Origin: Cycas panzhihuaensis
Lineage: Eukaryota > Cycadophyta
Direction of reading: 5' to 3'
NCBI GenBank assembly: GCA_023213395.1
Contig: CM041465.1
Location: 1,178,001-1,242,000 of the forward strand
DNA length: 64,000 nucleotides
The position numbers and the translations under genes were made by a program. This document shows, piece by piece, positions 31,075 through 43,101 of this stretch. Position 1 is the stretch's first letter; each line of letters starts with the position of its first letter. The notes beneath the pieces are model-generated. The model was not told the origin of the DNA and ran no database searches. It saw only the letters and a list, made by a program, of their open reading frames with translations.

Positions 31075-33587
31075 CCAGAAGGGAAGGGAGAGAATCCCTT
31101 GAAGGTTTCCCTATAGCAGAGGGAAACGAGTAGAGGCAAAGTAGGTGAATGGCCTATGGTTAAGATCCTCTTGGTTGTCCGGCTAGGCGAAAGAAAACTG
31201 AGGGAGAGCGAAGGGGGCAGGAATGATCGATTGATCAAGAGTTCCCCTCTTCGAAAGAGTGATCAAGAGAAAAGAGGATGCTAGGACACACACAAGCAAA
31301 CTAAACCAAATATGACAAGCCAAGAGGGAAAGGGCGAAGTTCACAAGCTGAAGGGAAAGGTTGGAGGGAAGAACTTCCTAAAACCTTTTCCTATGATAGG
31401 TGTGGTGTATAAAATATATCAAACAGAATGCAAACAAAAAAGAGAGTTAACTCCTTTTTCCTTTTAAGTGGTCTAATTACTACCATGCAAAATCTTCTAA
31501 AAGAAAGAAAATAAAATGAAGCGAGAACACATACCCAGAATGAAGACATGATCGAAGCGGCGCTGCTCCCACAAGGTGTCCGGATCACTCCATGAAGCAC
31601 GGCAAAAGAGGGGTCGTGGTAGGGTGAAGCATGGGGCTTCCTTACCTTCCCCAGAAAGTGACACTAGAGTGCCAAGAAAGGAAAGTAATAGAAGTAAATG
31701 AGATACTATAATAAAATACGAGTAAATACACTTACCCAGGAGAGAGAGGGAAAGGGAGAAGTCTTTTGCGTCCTTCGTGTACCTGCAAGTAAGTGCGAAT
31801 ATTCCTTTCTAGAGAAAGGAGGCTAGCAACACAAGGTGGAGTTCCAATAACACATGTATACATATACCAAAAACAAATCTCTATACGTATATGTTAGTGT
31901 TCATGAACCACAAGATTGCAGCAACAAACTATAGTAAAAACTACTCAAATGAATAGTAAGTAGATAGGTAAGCCTTGGAGTGGGCCACCTCCCACAAAGA
32001 GTAACCCTACCCTCCTTCAGGAAGCCACAAGGCAGCGAGGGTATGGCTATATAGCTAGCTAGAAACTGGGGTAGCTGAGGTATAAAAGAGCCCAAAGAAG
32101 CCCTTAATGAGCCGGAGTGCTATGGGAATCAAATCAGCCTATTGAGAGAAGGGTTGAGCCAAGAAAAGTAACTAAGGCTTATGCATTGCCCAGATAAGCG
32201 AAAGGAGCATGTAAACTAGCATTGCAATAGGTGCTAACACTAATTTCAGTGGCTAGAAATAGTCCTCTAATCCCTTGCCCGCTCTAGGAACAACACGAGG
32301 GGCAAAGAGGAAGGTTTGGAGGGCGGGAGCCTCTTAGGGAGCGCAAAGGTGGTATGGGATCCACCCAACTCTATCCCAAACCTTATGGAACCCTCTTTGA
32401 TCATTGTCCTTGGCGTGAAATGCAGGAAAAGAGGCCTAACAGTAGAGAAAAAAGTCCAAGGGAAAGGGAGGAAATAACCCTTGAAATAAGATAAGACAAA
32501 CTAGTGAGAAAGCATACAAAACTAGGCATAAACTAGACAAAGGAAGGACTTTAAACTAATAAATACCTTTGGAGAAAATGGGAGGTGTTTTCCTCTGCAA
32601 AAGCCTACTAAGAAGAGGCTAGAAAATCTGAGGAAAGGCTAGAATACAGCACGTATGGAGCCCCTACTGAGATGGCTGGAGCAAATCCTGCTTCTGGGAC
32701 CGCTTGGTGACTGCCTGGGCAAGGAGACCCTAAAAACTCCCCAAGGAGGCCCTCTCCAAGGCATACAATAAGCTGTGAAGATGTCACAGTGAATCCAAAG
32801 GAGAGTGAGGCACTGAAGAGTGGTTGCAGGTCCTAGAAATGTAGCAGAGCAGCAAAAGATAGTAGACAGTAGGGTATTTTTTCCTTGTAATCCTTTGAAA
32901 GAGAGCCAAAAGGTCCTAAAAATGAGTTGAGATAGGCTTAAATACTCAACCCCAACCCTAATCAAGTGATTAGGGCTCAGCTGGCGCTAAGGTGGGATGA
33001 AAGACACGTGGCAATTCTGTAATAAATGCGAGAATTGCCATGGCTATTTTAAAAAATAAGTTATAACAGTCGCACCGCGGGAAACTTCACGGTACTGTGG
33101 TAAACTTTGTGGTGCCGCGAAATTTGCCACGGTGCAAGACCAAAAGACAATACTGGCCCAAATAGCTAGCTAGGATTGTGGACTAATGTGCTAGGAGGCT
33201 GGCAGGGGGACGGGCCCACCTGCCCAGGGGCAAGCAATAGACTAAAAGCCACAATAAAGGCAATCATGGGAATCAAGGGTGCAACAAGGAGGGCTAGATG
33301 GAAACAAACCAACATGTGAGTGAATCAACACATGAATCAGTTAAGTCTTAAGGGGAGCAAGGAAGATTGTGGGAAGTGATGCAGCCACCGGGGTGTCACA
33401 CTCGCTGGGAGTATGCCCCCGCTATAGTCGTCATAGGCTAAATAGGTGTAGATGACACAAAACCATCTACGAAGACATAGCATGCAAGTAAATACTCCTC
33501 ACAAAAGAAAATAAAAATAGGGTGAGAAACGTACCTGCACTTACCTGAGTCAACCGCTCCATATCCATTCCTAGAAGCTGGGAAACA
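31075..33587 (-). repeat. Element B 3' LTR, proximal part
   Basis: It continues the LTR interrupted at 14,097 and matches 51,924-54,428. Together the two parts give about 2,768 bp. It carries the inverted repeat (32,956-32,975) and TATA box (32,937-32,944), and ends beside the polypurine tract. Confidence 0.92.
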
Positions 33588-33600
33588 CTACCCCCTTGGC
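33588..33600 (-). other. Polypurine tract of element B
   Basis: On the minus strand GCCAAGGGGGTAG, immediately before the B 3' LTR. It differs from the A tract at one base. Confidence 0.85.
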
Positions 33601-33657
33601 AGCAGAGCCTTGCTGCTCAGAAGTATGGTACGATGGCAAATGCTGGCAACACAACTG

Positions 33658-34490
33658 TCAGTAGCACATGTGTATGTAGATATATAAATCAAGGTCGTAA
33701 TAGTAGTCAAGGGTGCTAGCGAGTGTCATAGCAGAACGCATGGATACGAGGATATAAGTGGAGACCACATAAGGGTTGCCTATATGCCACCCAAGAATTG
33801 GCTGGAAGACAAGAAGGATGAGGTATTGCCCCCATCGCAAAAGATGCAAAGAGATGTATGTAGTTAAGTAGAAGAGATGAGCGAACAAAACTGGTAGTTG
33901 CCATAGTTTAATCTCATCAGCAGTTATGTTTTGGAGGTGTGAACGGATCATGGGATGATGAGTATGATGACCTAGAACTTGGGTGACAGAGCAACCAGAC
34001 AAGTTTCAGGGATGGTCAGCAAGAAGAGGGAGGCGACGCTCAAGGATGAAGCAAACAAGAATATCTACCTCAGCGTTGAGGGCCCAAGGAATGTGTTGAA
34101 TGTTGACAGACTAGAAACAAGCTAGGAGAGATCTAGCAGTCGAAGCAAGGGTTCTTAGGTGAGGGCATCACACCTGGTAAACCTAGGTGAGATGGGACAC
34201 TAAAACTTGAGACTCACAGAGTAAAATAATCGATCCGTGATGGAAACAGAGAGCATCAGTAAGAGCTTCAATAATAGTTATGTACTCAACTTCATTATTG
34301 GTAGCCTCTGGGAGGAAGACCCTAAAGCGCAGGAAATCATGCCCGGAGGGGTTGCGTAGAATCCATGTAGCAGCAGAAGGTCCAAGGTTACCGTGGCTTC
34401 TATTGTTGGTAAAATGTAAAGAGACATAGGTGACCGAAAAGTCCTAGTAATAATAAACAATAATGAAGTGAAAAGAGACTCGAAAGGCAA
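33658..34490 (-). pseudogene. Element B second RNase H (aRNH-like), inactivated
   Basis: Counterpart of 27,374-28,222. A 1-base deletion near 34,410 shifts the frame at the first catalytic site, and the codon there is changed from Asp to Asn. The Glu in the NNEVEY segment is kept (about 34,290). The second Asp is Glu (LLCESQ, about 34,210). The downstream extension at 33,658-34,002 is open without stops. Two lost catalytic Asp residues make it inactive. Confidence 0.75.
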
Positions 34491-35119
34491 GCGATAAATG
34501 GCTGTGAAGGGTAGGAGGACCTAGCAATGAGGCTACTCAAGGACGAGAGCAGGCTATCCAACCACTGCCTAGGAGTGGGTGGAAAAATGGCACCCTAGGG
34601 TACCAAAGGTTACTCCAGAGAGTGAAACATGCCCCTAAACGGGGGGAGCATTCCCTCTGGAGGCCCCAAGGGTAGAAAAGAGCTATGGAAACAGGTCCAA
34701 GATGGTGAAACAAGCCAAACAAGTATAAACTCAGGCATGCATGGGGGTGGCATACAAAACGAGATAGAAGGGCCTTGCGAAAAAGTGCATTGGTAAGGTG
34801 CCATAAATGCACCCGCAAGAAAGAGCAAAATAGAGGCTATACAAGTGCAATGGGAGACAGGGCCAAAAGGTAAAGTTGATTGAGGATACGGGATGGTCCA
34901 GATGGCTACCATGAGAGTCAGAACTGAGATAGTGGCCGTCGAGGCCCTCGCCTATATAAGGAAACCTAACGGAAAACGGATTCATTTTCATAAGCTCTCA
35001 AGAGAATCCAGAGCAATTCCCTTACGCAACAGAGTACCACCCAAATTTGGAGGCATGCAGAGGGAGATCAAACTGTTGGATCAGATCGTAGAGACAGCCA
35101 TCGAGACCATAGTAGCGAG
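34491..35119. other. Element B interval with opposite-strand promoter
   Basis: Counterpart of 26,762-27,373. It contains CCTATATAAG at 34,951-34,960 on the plus strand, 160 bp before the ATG at 35,120. Minus-strand frames (34,537-34,991) parallel those in A without a recognisable domain. Confidence 0.5.
34951..34960 (+). promoter_or_regulatory. TATA box of the element B opposite-strand gene
   Basis: CCTATATAAG, the same sequence and the same 160-bp distance to the start codon as in element A. Confidence 0.65.
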
Positions 35120-37487
35120 ATGGTGACAGCCAGGCCAGATCCAGTGAGTGGATCCTATGAAACCCAACCCATCTCAAAGTTTTAATGTCATTACTTTTTG
35201 TTGATTTTTATGTGATTTTTAGGCCCCATATGGGCAAAAAATAACCTCTCGAAGTCTGAATCAGACCCAGAAAAAGGCGGGACCGGGGCATTAGGCAACC
35301 CTGGTCCCGGTGGGCCCTGTTGGGGACCACCAGGAAGAATTTTTTGATGTTTTTGGGTAGAAAACCCTCCCCTTTTAGGGGGGTGTTGTTCACACCATAG
35401 CAAAGATTGCGGTGTTGCGATCTTTACCGCGGGACCGAGGCCAAACTCTATGGTACCACAAAGTTTAGCACGGTGAGAAGGCAACACTGCAGAAAAAAGA
35501 AGACAGGGGCCTAAATGGCCCCAAATCTCAATCAGACAGAGCTGAGAGGTAGCCAGAGGGGTAGAGAGCTAATGTAAGCTTGGTTTTGACTAGTTTTTAT
35601 GGTGTTTGGAGGCTATGATTGTGGTAGACAACTGCGAGAATATAGGGATGGCGATGTTGAGCTTCATAGAGATGATATCCCGGGAGGACAAGGGGGTCCT
35701 ACAGAGGTGTGGCCTACTGAAGGTCATGAAGACACCTCAATACATGTCAGACCAGAGGCTATTGATCGACATAATGTCACATTGGGACTGGAGGAGGCAC
35801 ATCTTCCACCTACCCCAGGTGGGAGACATGACAGTGACACCGAGGGACATCAGGCGGATACTAGGAGTGCTAACAACTGGGAGGCCGGTAGCACTGGGAG
35901 CGCTTCCTAGCAACGAGATAACACATAGAGAGACAGCGACATTTTTCACAGGGACAGATAAGTGGGAGAGAAGAGGAGTGCCTCTACAGAGCATGGTATT
36001 ATTTAGAGTTCCTCGCGTGAGGAAACTCATCACATTATGCATTATATTCCAGATTTCCCAGAAATAGAATTATAAGGATATCCCTAGGGGATGGATAGAT
36101 GCAGTGTGCCATTGCGAGGCCAGCGAGAGGATGGACTGGGCTACCCTAATAGCGACAAACCTCATCGCATAGCTAGACACTATCAAGATGACAGGTCGAG
36201 GAGGACTGTCATATAGCACGCTACTACAGTGTTGGTTCTTTGATTATTTTGGAGCAGTGGCACCAGTAGGGGGACCACACCCCATTGTAGAGTAGGTCCT
36301 GATGGTCTACAGGTGGCAGACTAGACTGAGGGGGATAGAGGACCAGGCCCATGTCTAGCGCTTAGTAGAGGCTACATTACTGGACCTCCTCACTATGACT
36401 GATCTTATAGCAAACCCATACAAAGCAGTGAGGTGGGACAGTGATGACGAGGTAGGTGGAGTTGGGGTGCTCTTAGGTGATGATGATGGTGGAGATGGAG
36501 GAGATGGGGCTGGCCCATTAGGACTTGCGGGAGAGGCAGGTCCATCAAGGACAGAAGAAGGAGGAGCAGGGCCATCCAGGACTACCAACAGGGAGGCAGG
36601 CCCATTAGGGACTACAGAGGAGAGCAGGGGGCCAGTGACATGGGCCCACAAGCTACAGATCATGAGGAGATATAAAGAGGCGATAGCAAAGCTATTCCCA
36701 GCAAGGAGAGAGGCCCTAGTAGAGGAGGTACCAGAGGAAGAGGTACCAACAGCTGGCAGAGCATCAACGGAGGAGGCAGTCGCGTGAGTCAAGGAGCCGG
36801 CCACCACACCAGGTGAGACATAGCCATTTCCCATCGTCATTTGATTGCCAGATAGATATGTAGTTTGATTTTGGTTGATTTGATATCCATGGACATGTAT
36901 TGATATGTGATATACTGGATCGTAGGTACTACAGAGATTAGGCAGTTAGTAGAGGTAATGGTGAGGGAGATGTTCCCTCAAGTGTATGTAGAGGGGCAGC
37001 CACCCATCCAGATTGAGGATGCACCTAGATCGGCAGGTGCCCATATGGCAGCATTCGCCCCATTAGCAAGGGTGAGAGATATATGGGCTGTAGAGTCCTA
37101 AGAGCATGTAGCATTCAAGGGACAGCTGCAGTGGGAGCTAGATGAGGCTCGGAGCGAGCGGGGCATGTTGCAGGTTCACGTACAGGCTCTGGAGGCTCAA
37201 GGAGGAGTAGTTGGAGATGTAGAGAGCAGGGTCCAGATAGCAGCACTAGAGGAGCATCTCTGAGGAGTGGAGAGTGAGAGAGATCGTATCTAGGCCCGAT
37301 ACGATCAGCTGGTGGACCAGGTGGCATCGAGGTTGAGCTAGAGTAGGGTGTATACCCACACAGTGATGACAATACCAAGGCAGCCACATGATGAGGGGAG
37401 CGAGGCAGGGAGCTCGCAGAAGCCCAGGAGGAGCCTCGGAGGGATGTGGTCCCCAGGAGAGGGATCACACTGACTAGGAGATGGTGT

Positions 37488-38540
37488 GATCCCAAAAGAG
37501 CTTAGTTGGTGAAGAAATCAATTATCAACCTTTCCTCCTTGAGATCCTGGGAGTTAGTATAGAAAGCTCAATAACATCAAAACAACAATGAGCCCATGAA
37601 AGGAAAATTCTACACCAAATCAATTATTCTTGACATTTATCCAAAAGTATGATGAGTAATACTTTTATTAAACCATGAAAATCTCCATTTAATGGTGGAG
37701 AAATCAACTAGCAAAAGAATGGTAAAATTACAAGGAGTAAATGTTATAATTATACCATAAGGGGGATTCCAACCCTCCAAATGCTTCTCCAAGGATGCTT
37801 CCCAAGTCAAGTCTCCAAGAACCACCTCTCCAACCTGTAGAAGGGCTCAATTTATAGAAAGAAACCTGAATTGCATGTTTAACAAGTGGCAATCATGCAA
37901 GTATAACCACTAACCACCAGAATGCATGTTGTCCAAGTGGCCTTCATACAATTCTTAAAAAGTTACAATTTGTAATAGATTTTAACATACTCCAATTTGG
38001 CTCAAATTTGGTACATGTATAGGAACATATGTCCCCTCATCTTCCTCAAATTTTCAGCTCATTTGGATGTCATTTGACTACATTTTTATTCATTTAGTAA
38101 TAATATGTATTTGCTATTTTTCTGTTGTCCAAGTGGCCTTCATACAATTCATAAAAGTTGTAGCTTGTAACTAACCTTAACGGACTCCAATTTAGCTCAA
38201 CTTTTGTACACGTATCAGAACATATGTCTCCTCTGCTTCCTCAAAATTTTAGCTCATTTGGATGTCATTTGGCCATGTTTCTATTCATATAATCAAAATA
38301 TATATTTTCTATTTTTTTCTGCTAACTGTGGGATTAATTTTTATGCAAAGACAAGGCTTTAACTCTATTCAAATGATATTTTTTGAACCCCACCTTTTGT
38401 ACACATCTAGTGGGATGTGTCTTATCCCTTTAAACAAAATTTCATAGAATTTTGATACCATTTGGCCATATCTCTTTTAGTTATGCCAATGCCTAGCATT
38501 TTCCGCATCCTCAGAACATATGGTAGATCCTCCCGGATCA
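37488..38540 (-). repeat. Element C 3' LTR
   Basis: TGATCCC...GGATCA, 1,053 bp, matched by 43,102-44,153. It contains an internal partial duplication (the GTCCAAGTGGCCTTCATACA segment occurs near 37,930 and 38,127) that is also in the other LTR. Confidence 0.95.
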
Positions 38541-38557
38541 TGGCTCCCCTTCCTTGG
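38541..38557 (-). other. Polypurine tract of element C
   Basis: Minus strand CCAAGGAAGGGGAGCCA, directly before the 3' LTR. Confidence 0.8.
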
Positions 38558-38764
38558 AAAATAGCCCACTCGCTTTGGATTAGAATTGGAGATGGGGAAG
38601 TGTTGTTCTCCTTGTTGCCTACTAAACCACTTGGCCTTACTAGGCAATTGCCCCGCTACTCCAATCTCGAAAGATTCATGTGACTTATGTCTTGTTTTGG
38701 TAGATTTTCTCCAAGATACAATCTTCCTCGAGAGGCTCCTCACTTTCCAAATACAAATCATCAA

Positions 38765-40499
38765 TCAAGGTAAAGTGAACTGGTCCTGTTCCTCATCTAG
38801 CATGGAGGGCTCAAAGAGTTTTAAGTATTCAGCATTTACTACTGAATATATTTGCATATAAGGTGGAAGATCAAGTTGGAAAGCATTGCCACCTACTTTT
38901 CTCAAAATCTTGAATGGTCCATACCTTATAGGTTTGAGTTTCTTACCTTCTCCTTTTAACCTCTCCTTGCTCAAGTATAACCATACTAAATCTCCTTCTT
39001 GGAAAGTACACTCTTGCCTATGCTTGTCATGTCTTTCCTTGTACTTTTTGAGTCCTTAGAAGTTGATCATGTACTTCTTTGTGGACTCCTCGGATCTTCT
39101 CCAAGTATCTTAAAGCCTTGTCATGCTCCTCCTTCTCTTTGACGGATCCTTCCTTAGCTTGCATGGAAAACTCCAAGTCAAATGGACTTTGAGGTAAGTA
39201 TCCCAAACAAACTTCAAAAGGTGCTTTAGAGTGTGATGCATGCATTGCTCTATTAAAAGCAAATTGTAGAAAAGCCAATGATTCATCCCAAGTCTTTGGA
39301 TGCTTGGAATTGTATCCCTCAATAGATGTACCAAAGTTCTGCTCACTACTTGGGTTTGTCCATCTGCTTGAGGATGGAAACTTGTACTCCTCTTCAATTT
39401 GGTATCCATCATCTCCCATAGTGACTTCCAAAATGATGAAAGGAATCAAGTGTCCCGATCCGAAATGATGGAAGAAGGCAAGCCAAAATTCTTCCATACA
39501 TGCTCAAGAATAACTCACCGCTCTGCACTGTGATTGTCTTCTTACAAGGTATTAGACATATCATTTTACTCAACCTATCTACAACAACAAAAGATAATCA
39601 TGTCCCTTCCTAGTCATGGGAAGTCCCCTAAAAATCAATGGAGATACTTTCCCAAGGCCTAGTGGGAATAGGTAGTGGTGTATACAATCCTAATTTTCTA
39701 GAAGAAGGCTTAGAAGTATTACACATTACACATCCTTTTACATATTTTTACATCATTTTGCATTTTGGCCATACAACATATCTTCTCAAGTTTGCTAAAG
39801 TCTTCTATACCAAAGTGACCACCTACTTTAGAAGTATGGGCTTCTAAGCCACTTGATCTTGTCTCCTTTTGATGGAACATAGAGTCGCCCCTTTGAAAAG
39901 AAGACCATCCTTCCAAGCAAGTGGAAGGTCTTCCTTCGCTAGGTTCTCTAATTCTTCCTTCAAAGCTTCATCTTCATGGTACAAGTCTTTGTACTCTTCA
40001 TGATGCATTGGTTCCACCGCAAACTCATAAGAGAACTACAAACAAAAGTAGAAGAAGAAGTGGAATAAGGTGGTCTAGATAACATATCAGCAATTTTGTT
40101 ATTAGATCCCTTTTATACTTAATTACAATATTGAATTGTTGTAAATAACTCATCCACTTCATGTGTCTTGCTTGTCAGTAATTTACTTTGAGTTTGTAAA
40201 ATTGAAGAGGCTTATGATGGTATGAACTACAACCTCTTTTCCGAGCAAGTATGACCTCCAATGCTTGCATGCTTGATGAAGTGTGAACATTTCTCGATCA
40301 TATGTTGGGTAGTTCTGCACTTGATGGGTGAAGACTTAGAATGGTACGCAATAGGCTTCCCATCTTGAATAAGGACAGCCCCATCGCATTTCCACCGCAT
40401 CGCCTTCTACTTCAAAAGGCCTTTGCAAATTTGGCATTGCTAAACCGGTGCTTCACAAATTTTCTTCTTTAAAAGAAGAAAGGCTTCTTCCTCCTTGGA
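38765..40499 (-). pseudogene. Element C RNase H and integrase remnant
   Basis: RNase H traces run from 40,499 to about 40,090 with stops. The integrase core shows Asp in a SISIDF segment (about 39,635), Asp in ISDRDT (about 39,460) and [15 protein letters not shown] near 39,355. There the third catalytic residue, Glu in active enzymes, is Gln. The C-terminal part has LKPIRYGPFKILRKVGGNAF near 38,905, the GPY/F module of chromovirus-type integrases, and ends at 38,765. I see no chromodomain. Frameshifts and stops are frequent. Confidence 0.8.
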
Positions 40500-41493
40500 A
40501 CCCTAAGTAAACTTTCTACTAGATTTTGTCAATCCATGTAGAGGTGTTGCAACCTGTGAGAAATGAAGAATGAACTTTCTCAAGTATTGACAAGCTCCTA
40601 AAAAACTTCTCACCTCTGTGATGTTTGTTGGCCTAGGCCATTTGAGGATGGCTTGAGTCTTGAGTGGATCAATGCTCAACTTTCCTCCTCTAACCACAAA
40701 GCCTAAGAAGATCAAGTTCTCCTTGCCAAATTCACACTTCTTCACATTAAGCTTCAAATGATGCTTAGCCATAGTCTTTAAAACTTCTTCTATGTGCTGC
40801 AAATGTTTCTCCCATGTGTTCTTTGAAAATCAAAATGTCATCAAGATAGACAACAACAAAATTATCCAAGTAAGGTCTTAATATTTCATTCATTAGCCTC
40901 ATGAATGTTGCGTGAGCATTACACAATCTAAAAGGCATAACCATCCATTCAAAGAGTCCTTGCTTTGTTTTGAAGGCCGTCTTCCATGTGTCCTCCTCCT
41001 TGACCCTAACTTGGTGATAACCACTTTTTAAATCCAATTTAGTGAAATAACAAGCATGCTGAATTTGATCAAGCAAATCATCTATACTAGGCAAAGGGTA
41101 GCGATTTTTAATTGTAATTTTATTCAAAGCACGAAAATCTATACGCATTCTCCATCCTCCATCCTTCTTAGGCACCAAGATAATTGGTGACCCACAAGGT
41201 GAACATGAAGGTCTTATGACCCCTTGATCAAGCAACTCCTCAACTTGCCTCTTTATCTCATTATTTTCTACAATGGAGTGCCTATACAAAGCAACATTAG
41301 GTAATGGTGCATCTCCTACAAGAGTGATTTCATGCTCTATCTTTCTCTTTGGTGGAAGCCCATTAACATGTTGAAATAGAATATCATACCTTGTCTTTAA
41401 CTCCTCAATTTGTTGCATTTGTTTAGGTGATATAAGAAGAGTGTGAGTAGAAGGACCTTCTTCATCTCTTGGCTCTTCTTTTCTCCTTACCAT
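40500..41493 (-). pseudogene. Element C reverse transcriptase remnant
   Basis: The best-preserved enzyme in the window: 41,493-40,765 is open. Motifs are ILVPKKDGGWRMRIDFRALN (about 41,170), NRYPLPSIDDLLDQI, YFTKLDLKSGYHQVRV (about 41,040) and VVVYLDDILIF (about 40,850). The catalytic YLDD is intact. The usual PFGLCNAPATF is PFRLCNAHATF. A frameshift near 40,790 leads to the connection domain (KWPRPTNITEVRSFLGACQY). Confidence 0.9.
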
Positions 41494-41910
41494 TAAGATT
41501 TGCTTGAGTAGCTGAAATTAATGCTATCTTATCCAAGTGCTTCTTTGTGGCCTTTATGATGAAGCCCTTGTTATCCTTCATCAATCGATACTTTCTCTCC
41601 TTCGATAAGAGTGCATCTCGATCCCACAAGTAGGGACTTCCAAGCACAACATGGCATACATCCAGTGGCACCACATCACATATTACCTCATCAACAAAAT
41701 CATTAGTGATGGAAAATTTAAGTGTACATTGCTTTGATATTTGCATTTCCACATCTTTATGGATCCAACCAAGAGGATATGGGTGAGGGTGAGGAGTAGT
41801 TACCAAACCAATGCTCTTTACCAAACTTTACGAGATCAAATTCTTTTGGCTTCACGGATCTATAATGGCACCAATCATACTATTTCCCACTTGAAGCCTC
41901 AAGTGAAATA
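41462..41910 (-). pseudogene. Element C protease remnant
   Basis: The active-site segment near 41,865 reads IGAIIDP followed by TGA, a stop exactly where the active-site Gly would be. The rest (41,824-41,462) is open with DVVPLDVCHVVLGSPYLWD, the end of a retropepsin domain. It is out of frame with RT, and the two frames overlap at 41,462-41,493. Confidence 0.75.
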
Positions 41911-41929
41911 GTTCCTCCCTTGTAGCATC

Positions 41930-42970
41930 ATCTTCATAATTTGTAAGTAGAGTGATCTTCTTCTTCTCCTTCACTTTGAATCTCTACCTCATAAAGTAGT
42001 GCTTTCCATTTTTCCTTCTTTCTTAATTCCATATCCTTGATATGCTTCGGCTTTAGTTCTGGATGCAACTTCCAACACTTTGCTGTAATATGACCACTAA
42101 TATCACAATGCTCACAATAGTTAGAACTTTTAACAAAATTAGTTCTTTTCTTCTTTCCTTCTTGCCTTTTTGATGAGTGCAATTTAGGATTCTTTTCATA
42201 CTTATTAGAAGTAAAAGTAGAATCTTTAGACATAAATGTAGATTTCTTGCTTTTACTTTCTATTGCCATAGCCATCCTACTTGCTTCTCCAATGGATTGA
42301 ACCTTAAAAGCCTTAGTTCCTTCCTTATGTATTCATGTAATCCTCCAATGAATTTCATAAGAGTGACATGTTCATCCATATTAATACCAAGTAGCATGCC
42401 ATGCCTAAAAATAAAGAAGTATAGTCTTGGACACTTACACCTCTCCCTTGGCATAAATATTGCCAAGTGACCCATTGGTCTTCCTCATGACCTATGGGGT
42501 AGAATTGCTTCTTTATTATTTTCTTAAAATCCCTCTATGAAAAAGAAGATACATCATGAGTTTTCAAATATGCATTCCACCATGTCAATGCATGTTTACA
42601 CAACTTGAGCCTAGCAAATGAAAGCTTTTGAGCATTACTATAAGCATTGATTGTGAAGTAGGTTTCAAGTTGATCCAACCAATGGTCCAACTTTTCAGCA
42701 TTTACCTCTCCATCATAAGTTGGAATATCCAACTTTGCCTCCACCTTGAAGGGTTGATGAGATGAAGTACCCTTGCTTTCTTCAAAAGAGTGCTTTAAGG
42801 TCTCCTCCTCTTCCTCTTCATGGTCGTGGTCATATGTGGATCCTCCTTCAAATTCCTTCTCTTTGCCTTTTCCTTTGACTAGAGGTAGAAGGTGGGTCAT
42901 CATTTGCATCAAGGCTTCGACGCTCTTCTCAAGCCTTTCAAATCTAATTTCTCCATCTTCTTTTCACCAT
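41930..42970 (-). pseudogene. Element C gag remnant
   Basis: An acidic segment (DHDHEEEEEE) is followed by a gag core: IPTYDGEVNAEKLDHWLDQL, then LTWWNAYL (about 42,560). Two frameshifts separate this from the zinc knuckle CEHCDISGHITAKC (CX2CX4HX4C, about 42,120-42,080), which is intact, and from a Lys/Glu-rich tail ending at 41,934. The start is not fixed; the frame can be followed up to about 42,970. Confidence 0.8.
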
Positions 42971-43084
42971 GGTGCTTGGATTCTTTCTTTGTCTTCTTGG
43001 TGATTGCAACACAAGAAAGTCTTCATCTTTCTCTTTGTATCCTTTCCTTGTTTGTACCATTCAAGTCCCTACAACAAAGATCGA

Positions 43085-43096
43085 GGCTCGATACCA
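43085..43096 (-). other. Primer-binding site of element C
   Basis: Minus strand TGGTATCGAGCC begins five bases after the 5' LTR. TGGTATC followed by GAGCC is close to the complement of the 3' end of initiator methionine tRNA, the usual primer of chromovirus-type elements. Confidence 0.75.
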
Positions 43097-43101
43097 AAAT
43101 A

